This document shows, piece by piece, positions 1 through 6,726 of a DNA stretch of 10,243 bases. This DNA is from an uncultured Lachnospiraceae bacterium. Lineage in GTDB: Bacteria > Bacillota > Clostridia > Lachnospirales > Lachnospiraceae. The stretch lies in the NCBI GenBank assembly GCA_910586095.1, contig CAJUHQ010000129.1, forward strand, positions 1-10,243, in the 5' to 3' direction. The notes beneath the pieces were generated by a model. It made no database searches and was not told where the DNA came from. It saw only the letters and a program-made list of their open reading frames with translations. Both the position numbers and the translations under genes were made by a program. Each line of letters starts with the position of its first letter. Positions within the stretch are counted from its first letter, which is position 1.

Positions 1-177
1 GTTTTGGAGGTGTGCGGCAAAGGGGAGGAGTTTGAGCTTATTCTGCCTCTGCTGGATTTGTTGCAGGGGGAAAAGCTGGTAGCGGTCAGACAGCGGCTGC
101 GGGCTTTGATGCCGGAAATCTCCCTGAATCAATACGCCGCTGAGAGGATGAGGGAGAGGGTCGGGGAGCTGTCATAA
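1..177 (+). CDS. C-terminal fragment of an unrecognised protein
   Basis: The first reading frame is open from base 1 to a TAA at 175-177 and gives 58 residues, ending in ...MRERVGELS. The piece is rich in Leu, Glu and Arg and reads as amphipathic helices (for example LLDLLQGEKLVAVRQRLRAL). It has no cysteine cluster, membrane segment or catalytic motif that I recognise. Its GC content is clearly higher than that of the rest of the window and its codon use looks coding. The gene starts outside the window, so neither length nor family can be judged. It stops just before a truncated nuclease remnant on the other strand, so it may be the edge of a mobile element that cut into that gene. The function is unknown. 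Confidence 0.6.
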   Translation, partial: VLEVCGKGEEFELILPLLDLLQGEKLVAVRQRLRALMPEISLNQYAAERMRERVGELS

Positions 178-190
178 AAAACGGCGGACA

Positions 191-558
191 CTCAGAATAC
201 CCAAATTTTTCCCTGTGCTTTTCAACATAAGGGGCAAAGACATTTTGTATCAATTCACTTGTTGTCTGGATTGTTGCGCAACTAGCGGCATATCGTATAG
301 CTTGAAATTCTAGTGCCTCTTTTCGCTGTTCTATATCGTTTTTTCGCGCTTAAGTTCAACTAGCACAAGATTTCCATCCTGATCTACAACAATCAAATCA
401 CTTCTGGCTTGGACTTGATTTGTTATTTGCTGCCCAACTAGAAGCATAGACTCTTCATCATCACAAATCATATCTATATTCTGTAGAAGAATCTCTTCGA
501 CGGAATCTTCTACCATCTTAATGTCGGTAAAAGTTAAACTCTCTATTTTTGAGGCGCT
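191..558 (-). pseudogene. Frameshifted, truncated DUF91/NucS-like PD-(D/E)XK nuclease gene
   Basis: An intact stretch from ATG 516 to a stop at 331 encodes 61 residues with a PD-(D/E)XK core: RSDLIVVDQDGNLVLVELKR, with Asp40, Glu54 and Lys56 in the expected spacing. This is the layout of the DUF91/NucS-like nuclease domain. Right after VELKRE the frame breaks at a run of six T at 339-344 (A on the coding strand). Adding one base there restores a frame that continues NDIEQRKEALEFQAIRYAAS and on through ELIQNVFAPYVEKHREKFGY to about 191. Family members continue with a similar helix and a YAS-like motif after the ELK. Upstream of the ATG the frame stays open to about 561 (KIESLTFTDIK), so the real N-terminus is probably also missing. 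Both ends meet unrelated DNA. It is read as a dead remnant; the frameshift could also be a homopolymer sequencing error. Confidence 0.75.
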
Positions 559-578
559 GGTTCAATTTCTTTTTATAA

Positions 579-1205
579 TCATTTCCATCTTCTAAAGCGT
601 ATCTGTTTAGCTGTGTCGGGTTTATATTGCTCTAATTGCGTTTCTTCGGGATTTGCGTAACCTATACCGATATATACGGGTATCATATAGGTAGGTGGAA
701 CTTTTAGTTTTTTCTTAACAATGTCGTGTTCTTTATTCAACGGTATACGCATTGAGCAGGATAGCCCTTCTGACGTTGCCGCTAAAAAGATATTTTCTAT
801 CACACACCAAATCGTGGCAAAAGGATTTAGTTTTGAAACATACTCGCCGTTCAATTCTTTTGACTTAAATAAAGGAATAATCACATACGGTGCCTGTTTT
901 AGCATAGTATATTGTTTGGGCATAGCGTAACCGTACATTTTTTGCCCCAATGTAATTTGATAAGGTCTGGGCATATTCAGATACCTGTCGGCATCGAATT
1001 TATCTGCAATAGATTTGGCTTCGGAAAAAGCATATTCTTTTTCTTCATCGGTTCTTAAAACGATAAACTGCCAATTACGGTTATGATCCCAAGTGGGAGC
1101 CTTGTTTCCTGCTTCCAAAATTCTTTTAATGACCTCAAAATCAACTTCTGTATCTAAAAATTCCCTCGTCGTTTTCCTTTTGTTAATTGCTTCATAAAGT
1201 TCCAT
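579..1205 (-). CDS. Nitroreductase family protein (FMN-dependent)
   Basis: This encodes 208 residues, a normal length for the nitroreductase fold (PF00881). The N-terminus MELYEAINKRKTTREF carries the basic Arg/Lys-Thr-Arg segment that contacts the FMN phosphate in this family. NWQFIVLR (about 44-51) is the first core strand, EGLSCSMRIPL (about 146-156) corresponds to the usual glycine-rich segment before the late helix, and IPVYIGIGYANPEE (about 175-188) is the typical C-terminal strand before the FMN-binding tail. Such proteins transfer electrons from NAD(P)H through FMN to nitroaromatics, quinones or enones in the cytoplasm; the true substrate cannot be read here. The start is firm: GGAGG lies 9 bases upstream, inside the end of the marR gene, and only 3 bases separate the two genes. 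They are therefore co-transcribed and probably translationally coupled, with MarR as the likely regulator. Subfamily is uncertain. Confidence 0.93.
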   Translation of the reverse strand: MELYEAINKRKTTREFLDTEVDFEVIKRILEAGNKAPTWDHNRNWQFIVLRTDEEKEYAFSEAKSIADKFDADRYLNMPRPYQITLGQKMYGYAMPKQYTMLKQAPYVIIPLFKSKELNGEYVSKLNPFATIWCVIENIFLAATSEGLSCSMRIPLNKEHDIVKKKLKVPPTYMIPVYIGIGYANPEETQLEQYKPDTAKQIRFRRWK

Positions 1206-1208
1206 AAT

Positions 1209-1682
1209 TTAATCCTCCGTTTCCCGATTGATAAGCTCTGTCAGATTTTTTGTAAATGTCCGTGAGAGGTCAATTAATTGTTTTTGCTCCTCCTGTGTAA
1301 ACATAGACATTGCCGTGTCTTCTGCCCATGTGATGTGGCGGATAACTTTTTCACAATATGCCTTTCCTGCTTCAGTTATTCGTACTAATTTCTCTCGTTT
1401 ATTTTCTTTTCGCTCTTCAACCGTTACATATGCTTCGCTTAAAAGATTTCGTATAATCAGATTGACTGTCTGTTTAGACTGAAAGGTGCGCCCACAAATC
1501 TCCGTCTGTGTTACGCCGCCCCTGCCATAGAAATCGTCATAAAATAAAACATTAACTACTAACAGTGTCTTCATCAACATTCCGTGACGTTTCGCGTATT
1601 CATCATACAATGCAAGCTGCTCATCCCGAAATTTGCAATACAGATATGCGTTTTTCTTAGTTTCCTTTGTTATATCGTCCAC
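1209..1682 (-). CDS. MarR family transcriptional regulator
   Basis: This encodes up to 157 residues, typical for MarR. Helical dimerisation segments at both ends flank a winged helix-turn-helix at about residues 57-107: GVTQTEICGRTFQSKQ leads into the recognition helix SKQTVNLIIRNL (69-80), followed by the charged wing RKENKREKLVRITEAGK. MarR proteins bind palindromes as dimers and usually repress their own operon until a small phenolic, oxidant or similar ligand binds. It is first in an operon with the nitroreductase, and a palindrome sits at the predicted transcription start. The start codon is odd. The only upstream option is GTG at 1682, which overlaps the AGGAGG ribosome binding site (1682-1687) and so has no spacing; a TAG lies two codons upstream. 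A well-spaced start would fall at an ATA codon (residue 4, followed by TKETKKNAYLYC), suggesting a mutated ATG or a rare start. The first ATG is at residue 35. Confidence 0.9.
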   Translation of the reverse strand: MDDITKETKKNAYLYCKFRDEQLALYDEYAKRHGMLMKTLLVVNVLFYDDFYGRGGVTQTEICGRTFQSKQTVNLIIRNLLSEAYVTVEERKENKREKLVRITEAGKAYCEKVIRHITWAEDTAMSMFTQEEQKQLIDLSRTFTKNLTELINRETED

Positions 1683-1706
1683 CTCCTATAAAGTCAATTA
1701 CAGTAC

Positions 1707-1722
1707 AGTCAATTTATTGACT
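1707..1722. promoter_or_regulatory. Probable MarR operator, palindrome AGTCAA-N4-TTGACT
   Basis: AGTCAATTTATTGACT is a perfect 6+6 inverted repeat with a TTTA spacer. It lies immediately downstream of the predicted -10 and covers the expected transcription start, a position that fits repression by steric block. A further half-site, AGTCAATT, occurs at 1692-1699 in the same orientation as the left arm, 15 bases away. MarR dimers bind AT-rich palindromes of about this size, so autoregulation is the natural inference. No binding has been shown. Confidence 0.65.
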
Positions 1723-1728
1723 ATTGTA

Positions 1729-1757
1729 ATAGTAGCAAATCATATGCTGCTTGTCAA
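1729..1757 (-). promoter_or_regulatory. Sigma-70-type promoter of the marR-nitroreductase operon
   Basis: On the minus strand a perfect -35 TTGACA (plus-strand 1752-1757) is followed by exactly 17 bases and then TACTAT (plus-strand 1729-1734), a 4/6 match to the -10 box. The predicted start of transcription is near 1722, about 35 bases before the AGGAGG of marR. The -35 box lies in the sequence bordering the tnpV remnant, so the promoter may have been built or kept at a mobile-element edge. Confidence 0.75.
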
Positions 1758-1820
1758 GACCGCAAGGTGATCTTAGACTACAAAGGCGACAGAATTTCTC
1801 TTTGCCGCCACGTTGCCTGC

Positions 1821-2149
1821 CTATGCGTAAAGAATTTTCTCATTTACAATCTCTCTTGCACAAACTCTTATGTTATTCATTCTTCCTATCCATTCTAAGG
1901 TATTTTCAGCCTTTAACCTTGTGTCTGTTTCATGCCTTCTATAGCCTTTCAAAGTGTTCTTGTGTTTGCCTATCAATGTCAGCAAAATAAACTGCCTAGC
2001 CTGCCACCTGTGAGAAGATTAATGTATGTAACCTTGTGGTACTGCTTCAGATAGTCCAGATGCCACTGTTTCCATGTTCCTATTGGATGTTCTTCTTCAA
2101 TGGGTACAGTTAAACATGGAATTAAATAATCTCCTTGTCGTTCATATGT
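1821..2149 (-). pseudogene. tnpV: Decayed tnpV (TnpV-type transposon-encoded protein) remnant
   Basis: Reading the minus strand across three frames reconstructs most of a TnpV-like protein of about 110 residues. Frame 1 gives TYERQGDYLIPCLTVP, then GTWKQWHLDYLKQYHKV and INLLTGGRLGSLFC. A one-base shift gives ADIDRQTQEHFERL. A further shift gives IEGMKQTQG. The last frame gives RLKAENTLEWIGRMNNIR and REIVNEKILYA, then a stop at 1821-1823. The order of motifs (GDYLIPDL-like start, RYLKEH-like helix, LLxGxL, then MEWVRRMNSIRNRAEEIV-like end) is that of TnpV proteins, which accompany mobile elements of Clostridia and whose function is not established. There are at least two frameshifts and the start codon is lost, so it cannot be functional. 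It marks the trace of a former element directly upstream of the marR promoter. Confidence 0.75.
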
Positions 2150-2618
2150 CTATTTCCCCTAAAATAGTTCACTCCACATTATTGTATTTATTGCCTTAAA
2201 CACAATTTTTAGTTTTCTTCTTATCTGGGTTCACTCATGTATTATGAATTTGCAAAAAGAAAAGTATTTATAATCTTAGATAGTTCTATTAAACATAAGT
2301 GTGTATGCATTTTTACAGGAAATACACAATGAATTAGTAACAGATTAATTTAGAGATAAAAAATGAAAAATGCAATATTCAACTATATTTGAGAGATCCA
2401 TAATCAAAATCATTCATACTGATAGAATTTTTGATAAGTTGCAATTTATGTTTGATGGTATGATTATGCAGAAATGTTATTTTTATAATGTGTTGGTAAT
2501 ATTTTGAAAAATCTGTGTCAATTGTTGGTATTTTTATTAAAGTAATTATATTTTATAAATACAAATTCTTTATCAACATGTTTTCAGAAAAATAAATAGT
2601 ATATCATTATGATAGCAT

Positions 2619-2641
2619 TAGCATTGTTTTTAGCAATGCTA
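2619..2641. repeat. Perfect 8-bp inverted repeat (hairpin) in gene-free DNA
   Basis: TAGCATTG at 2619-2626 and CAATGCTA at 2634-2641 are perfect complements around a 7-base loop. A second pair, GTTTTC and GAAAAC, encloses them more loosely. There is no poly-T tail directly after the stem on either strand and no gene on either side, so it is not clearly a terminator. It could be a remnant of a small mobile element or chance in AT-rich DNA. Confidence 0.4.
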
Positions 2642-3594
2642 GTTCTCGAAAACAGAATATTTATTCAACAACATATGTCTAGTGTTGTTTCCTAGATTAT
2701 AAAGAGCAAGCTGTCTGATAAGACTTTACAAAATAGTATATATGTTTACAAATGACAAGATAATAATTAACTTCTCAGGAAGACTCTAGATAACAATATT
2801 TCCCATATGTATCCGATAAACACATATGTTTTATGTGATAAAGTATTTGGAACATTTTTAATACAAGAATATATAATAGAAAAGATACTATAAGCAACAT
2901 TAATTTTCAAAACATAAGGTTATTCATTATATATGTTTACATTTATAGAAAAGTGCTAGCATAAAAATTTTATTAGATGTATGATATATTACATGAAGTA
3001 TTACCATATATAATATATGTATTAATATAATAGCATTATAACTATAATATTCTAATGGAAAGATATCATACAGTAAAGTATTCGCAAAACTCAACTTTAA
3101 CGAATATTATAATATCTGACCATCCATTTCATAAACAGACTATAAATGACATAAATCCTTCAAAAAATCATTAATAAAAAATCAGATCCTTCAAAATAGA
3201 TTTGTCGAATATATTTTGATGCTTATATAATAATCACTATTTTGCAACATTTTTCTGTTCGGCTTCAAATATGAATACTGTTATTAGAATACTTGATAAT
3301 ATAGCTTTTCTTTATTTATAAAGTGCAAATTTGTCATAGGATACATCATTTGACACGCTGAAAATCTAAAATTTGGGAACAAAATATTGTTTACACCTTA
3401 AGGATAAAATTCGAAATACAGAAAAATCAAATCCTAGTTTGTTTATTTGTTTCTACTGCCTGTCTCCAACCCAGACCGCTTATAGTTATATGTGAAACAA
3501 ATATTCTATTCATAATAAATATTCAAAACTGAAATGTATTTTTATTCTTAGAAGTGTATATTTACACACATATTTTGTCAGCAATTATAAAACG

Positions 3595-3609
3595 AATTGG
3601 GACAAAATC
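3595..3609 (+). repeat. Direct repeat copy 1, AATTGGGACAAAATC
   Basis: AATTGGGACAAAATC matches AATTAGGACAAAATC at 4348-4362 in the same orientation with one mismatch in 15 bases, and weaker similarity continues (AATAAG versus CAAGAG). The two copies flank the transposase remnant at 3808-4063 at a distance of about 750 bases. Transposon ends would be expected to be inverted, so these may be flanking or subterminal repeats rather than true termini. Confidence 0.4.
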
Positions 3610-3807
3610 AATAAGACGAATGAAAGCTACTTTATTTAAGGTGTCTTGAACAAGTAAATTGTCAAAAATTATAAACTCATGTATGATAATGTAACATTCT
3701 ATTTTGGGAGAATTGGATATTTTCCTAAAATTCAGTAATTGGCAAAATATAAATAGATTGATATGGATGTTGGCATTAAAAGATTTATGATAATCTCAAA
3801 AATAAAA

Positions 3808-4063
3808 TTACACTAATTTTAAATGTTTTCTAAGTATCTCATTTGTTGATTTTCAACTTAAAGGTTTCATGGCAAAGTTTATTGTACTCTCTAATTGTAT
3901 ATTTCAATCTATTTTGTGAAAAGAAGGTTTAGCAACATACTTGAGGATTAGAAAGTTTTATAGTCATAAGGTTTTATTTAATAGCAGCTTTAGTAGCGCC
4001 ATATTTATCTGAATATTTAATTGCTGATAGATGATGCCTCATATTTTGTGTTATAATAGCCAT
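3808..4063 (-). pseudogene. Internally deleted integrase-core (DDE) transposase remnant
   Basis: On the minus strand an ATG at 4061-4063, preceded by AAAAGGAG, opens 29 residues, MAIITQNMRHHLSAIKYSDK then YGATKAAIK, before a TAA at 3974-3976. This is the start of a clostridial DDE transposase with an N-terminal helix-turn-helix (family pattern ITKEIR...VIKYS..HGVTKAAIKY). After about 50 uninterpretable bases the C-terminal end of such a protein reappears at about 3808-3928: FSQNRLKYTIREYN, then after a one-base shift NFAMKPLS, a TGA where Trp is expected, and KSTNEILRKHLKLV with a stop at 3808. This matches the family ending YNNFPMRPLGWKSPKE. Some 200 or more residues, including the catalytic core, are missing. 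It is a dead miniature derivative. The exact IS family (IS481/IS3-like) is not certain. Confidence 0.75.
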
Positions 4064-4252
4064 AGCAGAGAACTCCTTTTTGTTTGTTTTATTGTGGTGA
4101 CTAAATTATAACATAAAAGAAGTAACTCTACTTTTTAAATATTCAGTTGTAACACATATATTGCAATCCTATATTGAACAATTGTTAATTATTAGAAAGC
4201 AATTGTAAATTACATTTAAATCATATATACTATTTATAATAGAAATATTTTT

Positions 4253-4274
4253 GTAGTATTTCATATAATACTAC
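4253..4274. repeat. Perfect 8-bp hairpin
   Basis: GTAGTATT at 4253-4260 and AATACTAC at 4267-4274 form a perfect inverted repeat around the loop TCATAT. It sits about 190 bases upstream of the transposase remnant start. No T-run follows directly. It may belong to the end of the decayed insertion sequence, or be chance. Confidence 0.35.
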
Positions 4275-4347
4275 GATCAATTTAAGATTTTGTATAAAAT
4301 ATTTTTCAAAAATAAAAATTTACTTTAATTATAGAATTATTGTAAGT

Positions 4348-4362
4348 AATTAGGACAAAATC
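4348..4362 (+). repeat. Direct repeat copy 2, AATTAGGACAAAATC
   Basis: This is the second copy of the repeat at 3595-3609, in the same orientation, 14 of 15 bases identical. It lies on the other side of the transposase remnant. The pair could be bounds of a decayed element or duplicated flank. Confidence 0.4.
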
Positions 4363-4719
4363 CAAGAGTTATTTTTACACAAAGGGCAAATGAAAATGCA
4401 AAGAATAATTATAGGATAAATTATAATTATAGGTATATCTCTTATTATGCAAAATAATAATGGCACAAAAACTAATTTAGTTTTTCAGCAATGCATACAA
4501 CACATTTTTTAAATAATCTGCTAGATATAAAAGAATAGTAATTTAAATATAGAAAAACTATTGATTTTGATGAAAGAAATATAGTATCAGACTGTATAAT
4601 ATTAAAATACTCATATAAAAAATTTTAAAGTCCTTTTTCTGATATATTTATAAAAAGTTTCATTATTATAATACTTATTCTTATGATAGCAACTAAAAAT
4701 GATAATAGAAAGATATAAT

Positions 4720-4883
4720 ATGACAGACTTTTTGTCTGCTGTATATTCAACTATTGGCATAAACCATTTTTGGCGAAGTGATAATTTTTCTATAGATTAG
4801 ATATTGTTTTATTCATTTTTATTACTTTTATGATATTTTGGCTTTATCGTAATGAAACATTATTTATTACTATTATAAAATGA
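4720..4883 (+). pseudogene. Possible decayed small membrane-protein gene, two frames
   Basis: An ATG at 4720 opens 26 residues that look coding in composition (MTDFLSAVYSTIGINHFWRS then DNFSID) before a TAG at 4798-4800. Shifting frame at that point gives DIVLFIFITFMIFWLYRNET then LFITIIK, a strongly hydrophobic membrane-like segment with a charged end, up to TGA at 4881. Joined, they read as the N-terminus of a membrane protein: an amphipathic start, then a transmembrane helix. I do not recognise the family; a resemblance to the N-terminal membrane part of CdaA-like cyclases is only impressionistic. The ribosome binding site is weak (GAAAG, too far upstream). It may equally be chance in AT-rich DNA. 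Confidence 0.3.
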
Positions 4884-4936
4884 ATCATTTCAATAAAAAC
4901 GTTATCATTATAATGTAAATGAAGGAGGTTATCACA

Positions 4937-5932
4937 ATGTATGAAGCAAATAAAGAACGGTACAGTGAAATGAAGTACAATAGGTGTGGAAAAAGTGGTT
5001 TATTATTGCCAGCAATTTCATTAGGGCTATGGCACAATTTTGGATCAAATGGAAATTTTGATAACATGTTATCAATGTGTTTTACTGCTTTTGACAATGG
5101 TATTACACATTTTGATCTCGCAAATAACTATGGACCTATTTATGGCGCTGCTGAAGAAAATTTTGGAAATATCCTAAAAAAAGGGTTGGGAAGATATCGT
5201 GATGAACTGATTATATCTACCAAGGCAGGATATGATATGTGGCCGGGGCCTTATGGTGATGGAGGAAGCAAAAAATATCTAGTAGCAAGTTTAAACCAAA
5301 GTTTAAAACGTATGGGACTTGAATATGTAGATATATTCTATCATCATAGGCCAGATTCTGAAACGCCAATTGAAGAAACAGCACAAGCATTAGACGGAAT
5401 TGTTAGAAGTGGAAAAGCACTTTATATTGGGATCTCAAACTATGATAAGGAACAAATGGAAACAATTATTAAATATTTTAGAGAAATGAAAACCCCTTTT
5501 ATTATTAACCAAAGAAAATATTCTATGTTTGATAGAACAATCGAATATGATGGTATAAAAAGGGATGCTATTTTACAAGGTATTGGAGTAATTGCTTTTT
5601 GTCCATTAGCACAAGGATTGCTTACTAATCGTTATCTCAATGGAATTCCTACTGATAGTAGGATACGAAAAGATGGACGATTTTTAAAAGAAGATGTTGT
5701 AAATACACAAACCATAGATAAGATTAATAAATTAACTACTATAGCAAATGAACGAGGGCAAAGTTTAGCTCAAATGGCTCTTTCATGGATACTTAGAGAT
5801 GGCGATATAACTAGTGTACTTATTGGAGCATCTAAATCAACCCAAATTCTTGATAATATAGGAATGCTTTCAAATTTGAAATTTAGTGAGGAGGAACGAA
5901 AAAAAATTGACAGTATTTTGACATTGTCATAA
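4937..5932 (+). CDS. gpr: Aldo/keto reductase, YghZ / L-glyceraldehyde 3-phosphate reductase type (AKR14)
   Basis: This encodes 331 residues, close to the usual length of YghZ/Gpr proteins. The aldo/keto reductase tetrad is complete: Asp60 and Tyr65 in HFDLANNYGP, Lys96 in IISTKAGYDMWPGPYG, and His137 in DIFYHHRPD. The loop AGYDMWPGPYG-DGGSKKYL is diagnostic of the YghZ group, and SVLIGASKSTQI (about 293-304) is the NADPH phosphate-binding segment. E. coli YghZ/Gpr reduces L-glyceraldehyde 3-phosphate and methylglyoxal-type aldehydes with NADPH, so aldehyde detoxification in the cytoplasm is the likely role; the substrate here is inferred. The start is ATG 4937 because AAGGAGG lies at 4922-4928 with 8 bases of spacing; the ATG at 4919 overlaps that site and is rejected. 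It stands alone with a terminator behind it. Its codons are AT-rich, matching its surroundings. Confidence 0.95.
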   Translation: MYEANKERYSEMKYNRCGKSGLLLPAISLGLWHNFGSNGNFDNMLSMCFTAFDNGITHFDLANNYGPIYGAAEENFGNILKKGLGRYRDELIISTKAGYDMWPGPYGDGGSKKYLVASLNQSLKRMGLEYVDIFYHHRPDSETPIEETAQALDGIVRSGKALYIGISNYDKEQMETIIKYFREMKTPFIINQRKYSMFDRTIEYDGIKRDAILQGIGVIAFCPLAQGLLTNRYLNGIPTDSRIRKDGRFLKEDVVNTQTIDKINKLTTIANERGQSLAQMALSWILRDGDITSVLIGASKSTQILDNIGMLSNLKFSEEERKKIDSILTLS

Positions 5933-5952
5933 TAGCTTTTTATTTTGAGACA

Positions 5953-6004
5953 AAACTCCCTTTTATTTATAGTAGTATATTCATCTATAAATAAAGGGGA
6001 GTTT
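5953..6004 (+). terminator. Long hairpin terminator after the aldo/keto reductase gene
   Basis: AAACTCCCTTTTATTTATAG (5953-5972) pairs over 20 positions with CTATAAATAAAGGGGAGTTT (5985-6004); the only imperfection is a T opposite G, which is a wobble pair in RNA. The loop is 12 bases. It begins 20 bases after the stop codon. The 3' arm ends in GTTT followed by CTCTG, so the T tail is short, but the stem itself is very stable for this AT-rich region. It may also stop transcripts coming from the right. Confidence 0.75.
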
Positions 6005-6726
6005 CTCTGATCTATAATAGTTCTTTTTCATTATTTTGTTTGGTAAGACTTTATCCAAATAAATAGTGAAACTTTCTTACCTCAATTCAACACAAAATAT
6101 TTGTTTTTTATCTTACAGAACTCTTTTTAACAAACTATACTATATGTCTTCTCTTATTATGATACTTACTTCCAATTGTTTAATATTATAATTCAAACAA
6201 ATTTAAATTTTCTCTTAATATATCATCTACTTCATATTTAATTAAAAAACATTTAAAATATGAAAGCATTGTTCCACAAATACAGAGATAACTACTACTA
6301 TCTCAATAACTTACAAGATACTATCAGGAAAATAATTAAAAATTTCTAAAATATAAACCAGATAGTATATTAAAATGATATACTAAAGATTTAGATATTG
6401 TTACAAATAATAAAATTAAAGATATGAAAAAACTACTGTTAAATTAAACTTAATTTTAGTGATATAAATTAGAGTGTCTCTAATTGTATCATTCATGTAT
6501 TATTTTTTGTTTACCATACTAACTAATTAATTTTATATTTGTTCCTACCTTAAAAATAATATAATATAAAAGCTTTTAATCATTGCGCTACAATAAAACT
6601 TCTATATTATATGTGATTACGTTTTAGTTTTAGGTATTCTTTATAATTAAATCTCAATTGCTATTACAATTTTATTAAAAACATATCATTAAATTATTAT
6701 TTACTACATACTAATTTATCATATTC
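6005..6726. other. AT-rich gap between convergent genes, no gene seen
   Basis: This stretch separates the convergent aldo/keto reductase and epimerase genes. I see no gene supported by a start, ribosome binding site and recognisable product. On the minus strand, about 6186-6305 is open for roughly 40 codons and ends KYEVDDILRENLNLFEL, which has a protein-like look, but it has no ribosome binding site and no family I recognise. No clear terminator is seen for the epimerase gene. Confidence 0.5.

Larger units (their letters stand above)
2150..3807. other. AT-rich gene-free stretch
   Basis: I see no credible gene here on either strand: stops are dense in all frames and no start with a good ribosome binding site opens a frame of useful length. 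The composition is strikingly AT-rich compared with 1-2150. Small structures are present, notably a perfect 8-bp hairpin with a 7-base loop at 2619-2641 (TAGCATTG / CAATGCTA), itself enclosed by GTTTTC at about 2579 and GAAAAC at about 2648. A short repeat, ATCCTTCAAAA, occurs at about 3156 and 3185. The composition and the nearby pseudogenes suggest old, decayed DNA, but no parent gene is recognisable apart from the transposase remnant that begins at 3808. Confidence 0.6.
4064..4719. other. AT-rich stretch without a gene
   Basis: Apart from the ribosome binding site of the transposase remnant (about 4071-4077) I see no gene here. It holds a perfect 8-bp hairpin with a 6-base loop at 4253-4274 (GTAGTATT / AATACTAC) and the second copy of the AATTRGGACAAAATC repeat at 4348-4362. 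All frames are densely stopped. It may be the left-over flank or left end of the miniaturised insertion sequence. Confidence 0.5.

Noticed and set aside
721..930. Plus-strand open frame of 69 codons
   Set aside because: It lies entirely antisense to the nitroreductase gene, has no ribosome binding site and its product shows no family features.
1228..1482. Plus-strand open frame of 84 codons
   Set aside because: It is the antisense shadow of the marR gene, with a low-complexity, unrecognisable product.
1751..1990. Plus-strand open frame of 79 codons
   Set aside because: It runs antisense over the tnpV remnant; the minus strand gives the recognisable protein. The Cys/Leu/Phe-rich product and lack of a ribosome binding site argue against a gene.
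3150..3200. Two copies of ATCCTTCAAAA about 28 bases apart, checked as a possible CRISPR-like repeat
   Set aside because: There are only two short copies with imperfect surroundings, no regular spacing and no cas genes.
4871..4914. TATTAT at 4871 and TATAAT at 4909 as promoters of the aldo/keto reductase gene
   Set aside because: Neither has a recognisable -35 box at 16-18 bases, and the second would start transcription at the ribosome binding site itself; such strings are frequent in AT-rich DNA.
4885..5097. Minus-strand open frame of 70 codons
   Set aside because: It is antisense to the start of the aldo/keto reductase gene, without a ribosome binding site.
6186..6305. Minus-strand short frame ending KYEVDDILRENLNLFEL
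   Set aside because: It is protein-like in appearance, but there is no start with a ribosome binding site and no recognised family; in AT-rich DNA a 40-codon open stretch can be chance.
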